Shown: positions 53,946-64,000 of the stretch, one piece after another
How positions within the stretch are numbered: the stretch's first letter is position 1
Layout: the number at the start of each line of letters is the position of its first letter
From: Perkinsus olseni
Lineage: Eukaryota; Perkinsozoa; Perkinsida; Perkinsidae
Direction: 5' to 3'
Assembly (NCBI GenBank): GCA_013115135.1
Contig: JABANP010000054.1
Span: forward strand, 62,001 to 126,000
Length of the DNA: 64,000 nt
Program-made: the position numbers and the translations under genes
Notes under the pieces: generated by a model
Seen by the model: the letters and a program-made list of their open reading frames with translations, nothing else
Databases searched by the model: none
Told to the model about the DNA's origin: nothing

Positions 53946-56254
53946 CCCTCTGCCACGTAATCCCGAATATTCACGCAACACCGGGTTCATGACGTAGTTC
54001 TATACTAGTTGAAACAATGATTCAGCGCACTAGTGCTTGCGCTGATTAGAATGTGGACAAGAATACACGTGAATGATCAAACCAAAACACGAAGTCACTC
54101 GTGGTCTAATTGAATGGAAAGCATGTGAATGGTGAATTCCGGGTTCCGGAGAGAACAGCGACTCTAACGAAAAGGCAGTGTAGGTACTAGTATCTAAACC
54201 GTCGGAGCAGCAGTAGTAGCTGGCCGAGTGGTAGCAGTCGCGCTAGTAGCCGCCTGAGTAGTCGGTGCCGCCGTAGTAGCTGCCTGAGTGGTGGCCGCTT
54301 GGGTTGAAGCTGCAGTAGTCCCGGCTCGGGTAGTCGGAGCCGCAGTTGTCACACCCTGAGTAGTGGCAGCCGCAGTGGTCCCGGCCTGAGTAGTGGCGGC
54401 TTGAGTAGTAGGGACCGCAGTAGTGGGCGCTTGAGTAGTTGCTCCCTGAGTGGTGACAGCCGCGGTAGTGGCCGCCTGAGTAGTCGGAGCCACAGTAGTC
54501 ACAGCCTGAGTGGTGACAGCCGCGGTAGTGGCCGCCTGAGTAGTCGGAGCCGCAGTTGTCGCAACAGCAGTAGTGGCCGCCGCAGTGGTCCCGGCCTGAG
54601 TAGTGGCGGCTTGAGTAGTAGGGACCGCAGTAGTGGGCGCTTGCGTAGTTGCTCCCTGAGTCGTGACAGCCGCGGTAGTGGCCGCCTGAGTAGTCGAAGC
54701 CACAGTGGTCGCAGCCTGAGTACTAGCAGCCGCAGTGGTCGGAGCCTGAGTAGTCGGAGTCACAGTGGTCGCAGCCTGAGTAGTAGCAGCCGCAGTGGTC
54801 GCAGCCTGAGTGGTGACACCCGCGGTAGTGGCCGCCTGAGTAGTCGGAGACACAGTGGTCGCAGCCTGAGTGGTGACAGCCGTGGTAGTGGACGCCTGAG
54901 TTGTCGGAGCCACAGTGGTCGGAGCCTGAGTACTAGCAGCCGCAGTGGTCGCAGCCTGAGTGGTCGCAGCCTGAGTAGTCGGAGCCACAGTGGTCGCAGC
55001 CTGAGTAGTAGCAGCCGCAGTGGTCGTAGCCTGAGTGGTCACAGCCGCGGTAGTGGCCGCCTGAGTAGTCGGAGCCGCAGTGGTCGCAGCCTGAGTGGTG
55101 ACAGCCGCGGTAGTGGCCGCCTGAGTAGTAGCAGCCGCAGTGGTCGCAGCCTGAGTGGTGACAGCCGCGGTAGTGGCCGCTTGAGTAGTGGCAGCCGGAG
55201 TGGTCGCGGCCTGAGTCGCGGCAACAGCAGTGGTCGCGGCCTGAGTCGTGGCAACAGCAGTGGTCGCGGCCTGAGTACTGGGTGCCTGGGTAGTAGGAGC
55301 TGCCGTAGTCGCAGCCTGAGTGGTTACAGCCGCAGTTGTGGTAGCCCCTTGAGTGGTGGCAGCCGCAGTAGTGGCCTGCGGAGTGGTGGTAGCCTGGGTA
55401 GTGGGAGTGACAGTAGTGGAAGGGGTCGCGGTTGTGGTTTCCCCGAAAGTACTGCAAACACTTGGGCCACAGGGCTGATCACCATCATAGCAGACAGGCA
55501 CGTACAGCCACCACTTGCAGTACGACACGCGGTCACCGGAGAGACCAGGATTTACCGAGGTGCAGTAGGCATCACAATTGGGGCTGGGGCCAGCATGAGA
55601 GTCAGGAGGTCCTTCCGTGGGAGCAGGGGTACCAGTAGCGCAATCCGAAGGACCGCAAGGCCTGATCACCGCCCTGACAGACAGGCTCATTCTTCCACCA
55701 CTTGCAGAAGGACGCTGGCCCGTTGAGACCAACGCAGTAGGCGTTGCAGGGAGCAGACTCGTAAGGATGGGCTCCAGCAGGCAGGGAGGGCGTTGGAGCG
55801 GGCGGCCAGGTCTGGGAGGTGCACACAGTTTGATCACCACACGGCTGGTCACCACCGAGACAAGTAGGCTTAGGGAGCCACCACTTGCAGTAAGAGGCCT
55901 CATCATTGAGACTTTGGCACATGGTATCACAGGCTGGCTCATAGGTTCCGTCACCAGTCGGCACGGCCTGAGTCGGCGTCACAGTTACTGGAGGGCCACA
56001 GAGGGCAATCGTGCCGCATGCCTGATCGCCCCCTTGGCAAGTAGGTGGGATCTGGTCAAACTTACAATATGAGGCAGCACCATTGAGCCCCTGGCAGTAG
56101 ATATCACAGGTATTCTGTAAGGTCCCAGCGTCAACCGTACTGGTAGCAACTGTTGTCGTAGCACTCGGGGTGGTAGTACTGACTTGAAGGCGGCGAAGAC
56201 TCCCAGTTACCATAATGGGAAGTGCTCCGACGAGGAATGACGCAGTCATGAATG
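53946..56254. repeat. Segmental duplication, copy 2
   Basis: Second copy of 43591-46138 in the same orientation, 10.4 kb away. The breakpoint beside the start codon (56254) is sharp: sequence diverges at the fifth base after the ATG's complement ends. Confidence 0.9.
54194..56249 (-). pseudogene. Secreted mucin-like protein, copy 2, frameshifted
   Basis: A near-identical copy of the gene at 43839-46133: same signal peptide (ATG at 56249), the same first three Cys-rich modules, then one extra C at 55661-55662 (aaggcctg versus aaggctg in copy 1) that shifts the frame and gives an early stop about 60 bases later. The fourth module and the TTQAATTAAV-type repeat continue intact in the other frame to 54194. 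The repeat is eight 30-bp units shorter than in copy 1. Either a recent pseudogene or a one-base error; the length arithmetic supports exactly one extra base. Confidence 0.8.
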
Positions 56255-56259
56255 GATCG

Positions 56260-57580
56260 AGAAGCGTGGAACACTAAATGAATGCTACACAAAGTGAGGA
56301 TATCATCTTAACCCGCAAAGAAGAATCACTAACCCTCTCACGATGTGAGAGGTTCTCTAGAAATTGCAAGTGCATACTCCTCTTCATCAGTACTTCTGCG
56401 ATGCGTCTAAGATATCTGGCGTCTCGTGAAACGGGAAGATCCTCATATCTTCTAGTCTGCGCGAGTTCCATACCGCACAGCCTCAACATCTCTTCGATAA
56501 TTATCGATATTGATTAGCGGCTTGGCAGTTGGACGACTTTTCACTTACGCCATACTAAATATTGTCCTCGGACGTCCAAGCATACCGATTGTTCAGCAGC
56601 GCACGATCATCGGACTTCAGACTCCGATGGCTCTTGGCAATGGTGACATGAAATCTAAGGTGCTATCCTCGAATCGTAAAGAGCGGTCGTATCGAAAACA
56701 GACCGCTCGTGATGTACACTTAAGCTGGAGTTTAAATGGTTCCGTCGACGGTTCGTACTTTTCGCAGCGCAGCGTCGGAAGTCAAGCATAACATGAGCAT
56801 ATCATCGTGAGAAGGCTGATACAGTTTTCACCCAGTGAGCTCGCTTTTTAACGCACCCAGCGAGGCGTTTGCGGCATCGTTGGTTAGAACATTTCTATGG
56901 CTTTTTTCTATCTTTCTCATCCTACAAGTGTAATATAACTGGTGCATTCTCCAAGCGGATATATCTCCGTGAGGTGAGGATTCATGCAACCGGATTCCTC
57001 CGCGACAGTACTCAAAGAGTATTTGCTTGCTTGCGACGACCAATGGCGATTTACTGACAGCCAGGCTTCAACACAACCCCATCATGATTTGCTACACTCG
57101 TCATCTCATGAGTCAAGATATGGGATCAACCTCCCGGTCCGCCGCATCAACGGCCCTCGGTCGACAGGGCCAATCTCATGGAAGTAAACTCTTGAACGGT
57201 GAGTATCATAACCTATTGGAAGGAGGCTCACTCGTACTCAACAGTACTACTGGTCCCACCGTATTCATCAGGAGATTCCTCTATCCTTTTGGAAAGCTCA
57301 CGCAGGTCGATGATGAGAATACACTCCCTCGCATGGATTTTACCAAACTCTTTCATAGCCCTGCCAAGTATGTTCGAAAGTGCCTAAGAGTAGCCGAGCA
57401 GTAGCCACTGCGGTCGTCGATTATACCCCAAGCGCCCCAACACGGTCCAACTTCCTGGGTTGTCGATACAGGCATCGAAAAACTCTTCGACTCCCTCTGG
57501 CAGGAGTACAGGGCGCCGGGACAGCCCATCTTTATTAAGGCAACTGAACAGCCACAGGCATAGTTCACAAGATTCCGGGA
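56260..57580. other. Intergenic, no firmly supported gene
   Basis: A plus-strand frame at 57027-57404 includes LLNGEYHNLLEGGSLVLNS and FIRRFLYPFGKLTQ and could be an exon, but there is no good start and a GTGAGT inside it may be a donor. The rest shows nothing I can support. Confidence 0.3.
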
Positions 57581-57590
57581 TAACCAGTGC

Positions 57591-59959
57591 CTACGAAACC
57601 AGGGTTACGAGTTGCTCCTCCGTCAGCACTCGACCATGAAGGGCGTCGCGTAGGGGAATAAAGTGTCCCGGTTTGCTACAAAATTTCACCTGCAAATGGC
57701 CACACAAAAACGCTTCTCTCAACCACAAGTCCTTACGATGATGCGTTTGACAGGCTTGTAGGACTCCCACCATTGAGATGGAAGGGCCTCACCGAGCTTC
57801 AGGCACGCTGGGGTTATAATGTGTTTGTAGCGGAGACCGAGATATGACTGTACCGTTCGGTAGGGATAGTACCGGCAGACGCATATCGCCTGACATAGCA
57901 ATGAGGGTCGAACAACGGGGAGAGATTGGACCCACCTCTGCAGCGATCTGAACTTCTATGCAGAAAAGGTCGGGGTCAAATCTTGGGAGGATCTCATCCC
58001 AGTGGTCGTAGATACTCTCTCCCACCAAGCCTTGCACTACTATCTCCAATGATAATGGAGGGAACAGAGCCAGGGTTTCTGCGCGCCACGAGTTAGACCG
58101 GCTGATTCACACAACCGCTGTACCTTCCCGCAGTATCTCAAAATGAGCTGTGATGAATCGACCCCGAGGAAGGTCACGCAGGGGAAAGCCCGTCCGCAGC
58201 CAGGATAGGAGAAACTATAATGAGGGCATCGATCGAGGACATATCCAAGTAGCCACTCACATGCTTGTGGTCCGTCTCATATTTCTTGAAGGACGGAAAC
58301 AGTGACAAAAAGCGCGGGGACTCAAGAAGCATCGCGTAGTATCTGTGGAAGCAATGGAGAAGCAACCAACGAGAAATTGACTACTTTCCAGCCCCTTCTC
58401 TCGGTCCCATACCATCCCTCACGAATCTCTCGGTGTAGTCCTCAGCGTACGAGTCCAACTTATTGTGCACCACGCTGTTGTCTAGTAGTCGTAGCAGTAT
58501 GAGTCTCACTACTAGGAGGTCTAGGCGGCGCTCAAGGGTGTCCCAATCACGCCAGTCAGTTTTATCTGAGGTAGGTGAGGGAGGCACAATCCGACAAGGA
58601 TGAATACAACGACATGCAGAGGCAACTGATGCGTCCGCCTAGGGGGTTTGCCGATGGACACGAGCTAACCGGTCGAGATAGCACCTGCAACCCTGGCAGC
58701 ATCTCGTTCCCTCAACTCCTCGTCCGGTCGCGGTATCCCTGAAGGGGTTGAACAATCCCGAAGAATTCTGGAGGAGACGAGTGATTCAGGCCCAAAAAAT
58801 CGTGCGCTGAACGAGGGTCCTTACAGTAGTTCCGCGAGCTGAACGGATTGTGAATATTGGGAATCAACTTATCCAAGCCCTTCGCTTCACCAGCACGGGC
58901 CACCAACCCCGGTATCATGGCACCGAGGAAATGTGTCACCGACCGGCGAGAGTATTCCTGAGAGAGCCTCATACTGGCCCCCCTGTTATGCCAGAACGTG
59001 ATGATCCCGACCACATAGCACGCCCCCACCTTGCCGACTGTCCTCCTGTAGTCCCCAACACCATCGAATGGTTTGTAATACCGAACGATGGTTGTATCGG
59101 CCGTGAGGATATCTATCATAACCTCAATAGCGGCACACAGTCTATCGAACACTGCTGTTTCCTCGCCCTCATCATTGATGATTCGAAAGTAATAGAGCTC
59201 AGGATAGACCTGAACCAGGCAGTAGTTCAACGGGGATCGTTTTCGGCGTTCAATCTAGCAGAATTTAAGAAACGCTGTTGTCCCTCAGTGAGGGGGATGG
59301 GGGCGATTCACTGAAGTCGCTCAGTGAATCGCTTCATCAACCGACCTCTCTCAATGCTGTCCGGTCTATCGTGTGTTGAGGGTCCTCTAGCACCACCTTC
59401 CAAAAGCTCTCAGCGCGCCCACGGAGGTTCCTAATAATTGAAGACAATCCAGTTCCCTATGCCGGCAGCATGTTGTACCTGGTCGAGTTGACATCACAGT
59501 AAGCAACTGGAACCCAAGTGAAGGGGTCGACCCCCGGCGGGCAGCACCAGTCGACGTCGTATCTATCATCCAGTATCAACATGTCGACCCCGCCAGAAAT
59601 CACCGCGGAGACGAAGTGAGACGAGCATAAGACAAAAGCGGTCTGTGTGTCTTCAAGCCTTCTCATGGTTCACGTTCTCTCAACACAGTGCACAGGGCGG
59701 GTCTATATCACAGCAGTCTATCACCCCACCTCAAAGAACGTATCCTCTCGCTGTGTGCAGCTGCATAGTCATCAACATTCAACCTGACGAACAGTCCAGC
59801 GTACAAACCCTGGTTATCATCAGTTTTCTCGCACTTGCTCTTAGCTGCAAGTCTATCGGCCATGAAGGCAACAGGATCCGCGGGCCGTCGGATGGCCACC
59901 TCTCGCAGCGCTTCCTCGATCGCCTCCGCTACCAAGGGATCGATCTCCGGTTTAGTCAT
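57591..59959 (-). CDS. Multi-exon protein with N-terminal DPY30-like motif
   Basis: The ATG at 59959 opens an exon with LVAEAIEEALREVAIRRPAD followed by PVAFMADRLAAKSK, which matches the two-helix DPY30-type dimerisation motif. Further coding-looking minus-strand pieces: 59666-59457 (CPPGVDPFTWVPVAYCDV), RGRAESFWKVVLEDPQH near 59390, a long piece at 59230-58712 (AVFDRLCAAIEVMIDILTAD, YYKPFDGVGDYRR), 58587-58381 (LERRLDLLVVRLILLRLLD) and pieces to 57591. I infer one gene, but the ATG at 59664-59666 could start a second. DPY30 motifs occur in flagellar and chromatin proteins; the rest is not recognised, so no function is assigned. Confidence 0.45.
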
Positions 59960-59999
59960 TCACAGCAGAAAGATGAACTGTGCAGGAACGACCTCCATT

Positions 60000-60740
60000 G
60001 GAGACTACCGACACAAAGCTAACGTGATAATCATTCTCAATAGATAATCATCATGCAAGAGGGAATTCGCGAGTTGAACATTATACCACAATCAATGCAA
60101 CAAAGCTCCGCAACGAAGAGTAGGTGTGAGATTCTAAGGCGTTAAAGAGTTGATATTGTGGGTAATCAATTTATGCAAAGTTGTGATTATGTATATTCTG
60201 CAATTTAACGATTGATAAAGATACTCGATAGGGTGTATAATCTCCCGAGACTAAAACGTTACAGAAATCACATGAATGCAATAGAGAAAACAACTATAAT
60301 GAGAGTGGAGGCATATAAGCCTGGACGGACACCTGGGGCGAAACCCTCTGCACCCAGGTTCGGCCCCGGACCTGAGGAACTAGGAAATAAGCGCCAACAG
60401 CTACTGTTAGGACTAATTCAGACACTCGAACAACTAAACGCCCACCGATCACATATGCAGTAGCCTGCGTTATCATGGGCCAAGCGAGCCTATGAAGTTC
60501 TAGTCAACATCTTTTCCTCTGCCTTGGACAGGGAAAAGCAGTAACATTGCCATCATCACAACTTCTACTATCACTACAACCACTACTATCAGCGCACAAA
60601 CCGGCACTTAATTTACGTGAGTAGTGTACGGGATAAGCAATAATTTACGCAATTAATAACGGAATGATGAACTCATTAGAGCCAGTAGAAGCATGCGAAT
60701 CACGGAGATTTCGTGACGAATGAATGCATGCAACAGATAA
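60000..60740. other. Intergenic between divergent-looking genes
   Basis: AT-rich stretch with no supported gene; a frame at 60212-60463 lacks an ATG start and motifs. Confidence 0.4.
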
Positions 60741-60747
60741 TGAAAAG

Positions 60748-63469
60748 TCAACTGATTATCAAAAATATATATGTGACGAGAGTCACCACTACAGACAAAG
60801 GCCGAGCGGATGTCGGAGGGGCAGCAACACTATAATCCGGCTGGAAGTAGCATGACATATTTCTGCTGGTATAGCGCGTCTCAACGGCGGAACAGATTAT
60901 CGTACCCGAGCCGTCCGAGATCTCATTGTTCGACTGCAGTGATAAATGAGGGTAACTGATAAACGAGTGAGGATAAACCATGAATCGCCAGAGCAGCGAG
61001 GATACGCACTTCTTGACAGCACACACTAGAGCAGGATCTGCACACGTGAGATAGCCTTCCTCGTAGCTGTAAGCACTGACTTCTTTAGAGTACTCGCCGT
61101 TAGGGTCCTTAAGCGTTTGACCAGCTGTGTAACCTACACAAGAGCTTTAGGGACAGCGAAGCATTCAACCGTAGACTGAACTTACAGGTGCCGACTGGAC
61201 GCACGTCGTTGCTGTTGCCATCATACCCGACGGCTACGAAGACTGCGTAGCTCTTCCTATCGGCGCTGCACTCAACTCTGTGACAAGCACTAATCTGAGA
61301 TACCGCAAGCCGCTAATAGTTGCCCACGATCTTGCCATCCGCAGTCACCTGTTTTGGGTTAGGAATAATCTTAACTTTGCCACCTCCAAGGTACTGCGAT
61401 CTCCTCAGTGAACTCATCAGGCAGATGCTGTCCGTGGCGAAGAGCTCACCATTAAGCCGAGACATATCATCGACTGAGTTGATGATGAGGTTGTAGCAAT
61501 GGTGAGTCCAGCAATGGAAAGGGCCGTGTGCGCAACTCACATCGTCCCAGTTCGCAGTCCCACGCAGAAGCGCCTTCCCAAATAGGGCAGTAATCTCCAT
61601 AAAACGACTTCCCATGCTTAACAGGACCGGCATACCTGAAAGCGATGACAATAACTTTGCACAACGATCCATCTACTTCTCACTCGTATTGAGGGCAGGG
61701 TGCCTTCTCGTGCTTGATGGTGCATTGAACCTTAGTCTTGAGGTCAAGCGAGCATCTGTACAGATCATCAGTTTGCTCATCTCGCCGTGTTCAGAGCCCC
61801 TTACCGATGCTCGTCATCATCTTCTGCACTACAAAAGTGGCTCGTCTTCTCTTGTCCATTCTCGAACGTCACGGCCCCGGCATCGTTAATACACTTGTCC
61901 TCCGCGAACGAGCATCCTTGCTTGTACCTGAACAGGAGGGCGTCGCCCGGCGTCGCTCCGCCAGAGCCTACCCAAAGAACATTCCCTTGTACATCTTCGT
62001 CGCCATGGAGTAGTCCGGAAGATACCAACCGCTGTCCTCAAACAACGCCAATGTAATCTCGGACATAAAGTTGTAGGAGAAGCCCGTTACTGGTACCTAA
62101 ACTTCGACTCCTCACGGCCTGATCGAAAGCTACCACCCCACCCACCATCAACTCGCCCTCGAGGATCCTCTGTTCCCAATGAGATTCGAGCACCGTACAA
62201 CCCTGACCAGAACCGTGGTTCTCAAGCTCCATACCGTCCAGTGTTGAGCATCCAAAATAGTCCCTCGCCTTCTCAACAACCTAAGACGACTACTAGTCCG
62301 ACTTTCATCCGGCTGTCAAACCCACCTTCGGCGTGACGATCTTGTAGACGCAGCTGCCCTTGGGTTTGAGCAGGCATTTCTGCATATCATCGCTGCTGGT
62401 TGAGCTCATACGGCCAGTAGGGCACTTGCAGTCCTCCTTATTCATACCACGAGCAGACGAGACCTCCACAACACCAGGAGCGTCAGTGTACATGTAGTTC
62501 CCGCTTGACTTAGGATAGGTAACAGAGAGGCCACCAGAGGTCGAACACTGGTACCTGAGCAACTGCATTGAGATCCTCTTCTCGCTGGATCACCCTACCT
62601 GGTGCTGTAAGGACGGAGCTGAGAGTCCGCTGGGTCTCTCGGCACACGGGGAGATCCGTCAGCATATCGGAAGAGTGGATACTTGCTAGTAGAGAATACC
62701 AGAGCATGAGTCAACTCGTGAATCATAGTCCCGACAAGCTCATCCTTGGCAAACTGGGAGATGTCACGTCAATCATTTGCGGGCATACATTGATGAGGCC
62801 AAAAGTGGGCCTGTCACACTGATCTCTCTGACAGCTCAGAGCGAAGGCGAAGGTACCAACACCATTGGAACCGCAATCAGAATCAGGCTTGGCCGTCACG
62901 AGTATGACCATATCGACATCGCTGTAGCCAGTGCCCGCTGGATAGACCGTCGGATAAATGCAGGTACCGTCAGTATAACAACCTCCGTAGGTGATGAGCT
63001 CATCGAGGTACTCGTCGGGTATCATGATGGGGGTACCGTCGATGGACCCGCAGGAAGCCCCGCCGCCGTCATAGCGCACACGAGCACATTTGCCGGGAAG
63101 CCACTGGCTACGGCAGGATCTACCAGCCCTGATAGGAGCCTGGGCCCGACGAACCTTCAACGTCTTCTGCCAGTAGGAGACAGCTCGAGGCACTGCGTCT
63201 GTTCGAACGAAGTCGCGCATAGTCTGGTCGGGTAGATCAGTTTCAAGGTCGATGTAATGGACACCCAAACGGAGGGGCTCCCAGGGTTGGCCATCGAGAC
63301 TGGCTTCACACGTGTCCGCGCTAGCACCAAGGCGACGACCATGACCGTATTGGACCGGGGACACGATGAACTCGTCTGGAGGGACCTCATTCTCCCAAGC
63401 CCTTGAAGAGATTGTCAAAGTGATGGCTGCTAGTGCGAGTGTCCTGGAATGGCGCCGGCAAACCGTCAT
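60748..63469 (-). CDS. Leishmanolysin-like (GP63, M8) zinc metalloprotease, GPI-anchored
   Basis: The ATG at 63469 starts a signal peptide (LALAAITLTISS). The first exon (to 62599) reaches the zinc site HELTH at 62706-62720. Later exons: 62561-62327 (Cys-rich, ending KIVTPK), 62280 to about 62145 with GMELENHGSG and the third zinc ligand in ESHWEQRILEGELM, from 62096 with the Met-turn region NFMSEITLALFEDSGWY, then Cys-rich exons near 61930, 61635 and 61440, an exon near 61250 (DVRPVGTC), 61165-61000 and a last ex. Confidence 0.9.
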
Positions 63470-63499
63470 TTCTAAATATAAGACTGTTAATTGGAAAAT

Positions 63500-64000
63500 T
63501 GGTGACGGGATGAATTAACTCTATGGGGACGACTAACCTCCCAGACTGTGCCTTGGAAGAGAGCTGGAACGAGAGGGGCAGACGTCTCCATTGGTCAGCA
63601 ATTTAGGGCGAGCGAGATCAACTTTGCTTCTACGACAACCGCGCGCGCCCAGTAGGATTCACCCGGCACTGCACAAGGGTAACAACGCAAGGCGATTCGG
63701 ACATTGGACGCCCTGGCGGGGACCACAACCTTAATCGTTTAATAACAACAACAGTATCAGCGGCGACGGCTGCGATAGCCAAGGGGGAGGTGACAAGTAT
63801 GCTGGTAGAGTGGTATTATTATACAAGACTGTTGAGAATAACGTAACAGCAGCAGCAGCGGCCGCAGCCGCCGCCGAACGGGATGTAACACGGTGTTTAA
63901 ATGATACTATGGTACTGCGCCTTAATTCATAACAGTAGCCCGAAGGTCGTCGATAAAACTGGTAGAGAAGAATCACCACTGATAGTGTACATAAGAATGA
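63500..64000. other. Region upstream of the metalloprotease, no gene
   Basis: No supported gene. A short CAG/GCC-type run lies near 63850-63880 and may belong to an exon or promoter beyond the window. Confidence 0.4.

Noticed and set aside
63731..63979. Minus-strand frame with an Ala run
   Set aside because: It arises from a short GCC/CAG-type repeat and has no other coding features.

Overview
The window looks like nuclear DNA of a compact-genome protist, most likely an alveolate of the Perkinsus type. This is an inference from gene content and style; no species marker was found. Evidence for a eukaryotic nuclear genome: two cytosolic-type tRNA genes with internal A and B boxes, short GT-AG introns (many 38-75 nt) that join conserved exons in frame, and eukaryote-only genes (PEX12, TTC27, molybdenum cofactor sulfurase, spastin, TMX2). 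GPI-anchored leishmanolysin, class 3 lipases and Thr-rich secreted mucin-like proteins fit a protist.

Layout. 0-6 kb: two TIR-like multi-membrane proteins on the minus strand, one broken by two indels. 6.8-7.6 kb: an unrecognised minus-strand gene. 7.8-9.8 kb: a gene-free cluster of duplicated blocks that fold into hairpins, one with a compensatory base-pair change (candidate structured RNAs). 9.9-16.6 kb: two tandem minus-strand sphingomyelin-synthase-like (PAP2_C) multi-exon genes; the second carries two tRNA genes (Val-AAC, Ser-CGA) in its introns on the opposite strand. 16.7-18.0 kb: a seven-exon PEX12 gene. 19.6-22.4 kb: tandem class 3 lipases. 22.9-23.9 kb: a BIVM-like protein. 24.7-27.6 kb: unrecognised minus-strand genes. 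27.8-34.3 kb: TTC27 and molybdenum cofactor sulfurase, head to tail 140 bp apart. 36.4-38.5 kb: unrecognised genes, one with a myristoylation/palmitoylation start. 38.6-40.9 kb: spastin. 41.2-42.3 kb: TMX2. 43.6-46.1 kb and 53.9-56.3 kb: two copies of a mucin-like secreted protein gene in a segmental duplication. Between them, 48.9-53.1 kb is gene-free, hairpin-rich DNA with a 52-bp tandem array, followed by a MITE-like element. 57.6-60.0 kb: a gene with a DPY30-like motif. 60.7-63.5 kb: a GPI-anchored leishmanolysin-like metalloprotease.

Two general points. First, about eleven genes contain single-base frame breaks, often beside homopolymers, inside otherwise conserved protein; they look more like residual sequence errors than mass pseudogenisation, so all are reported as seen. 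Second, most resolved introns end AG and are followed by an exon starting GT, so a GT lies at both intron boundaries, as expected if introns were inserted at AGGT sites.

No single pathway unites the genes. Several act at membranes or are secreted (lipid synthase-like pair, lipases, TMX2, spastin, leishmanolysin, mucins); the rest are housekeeping.
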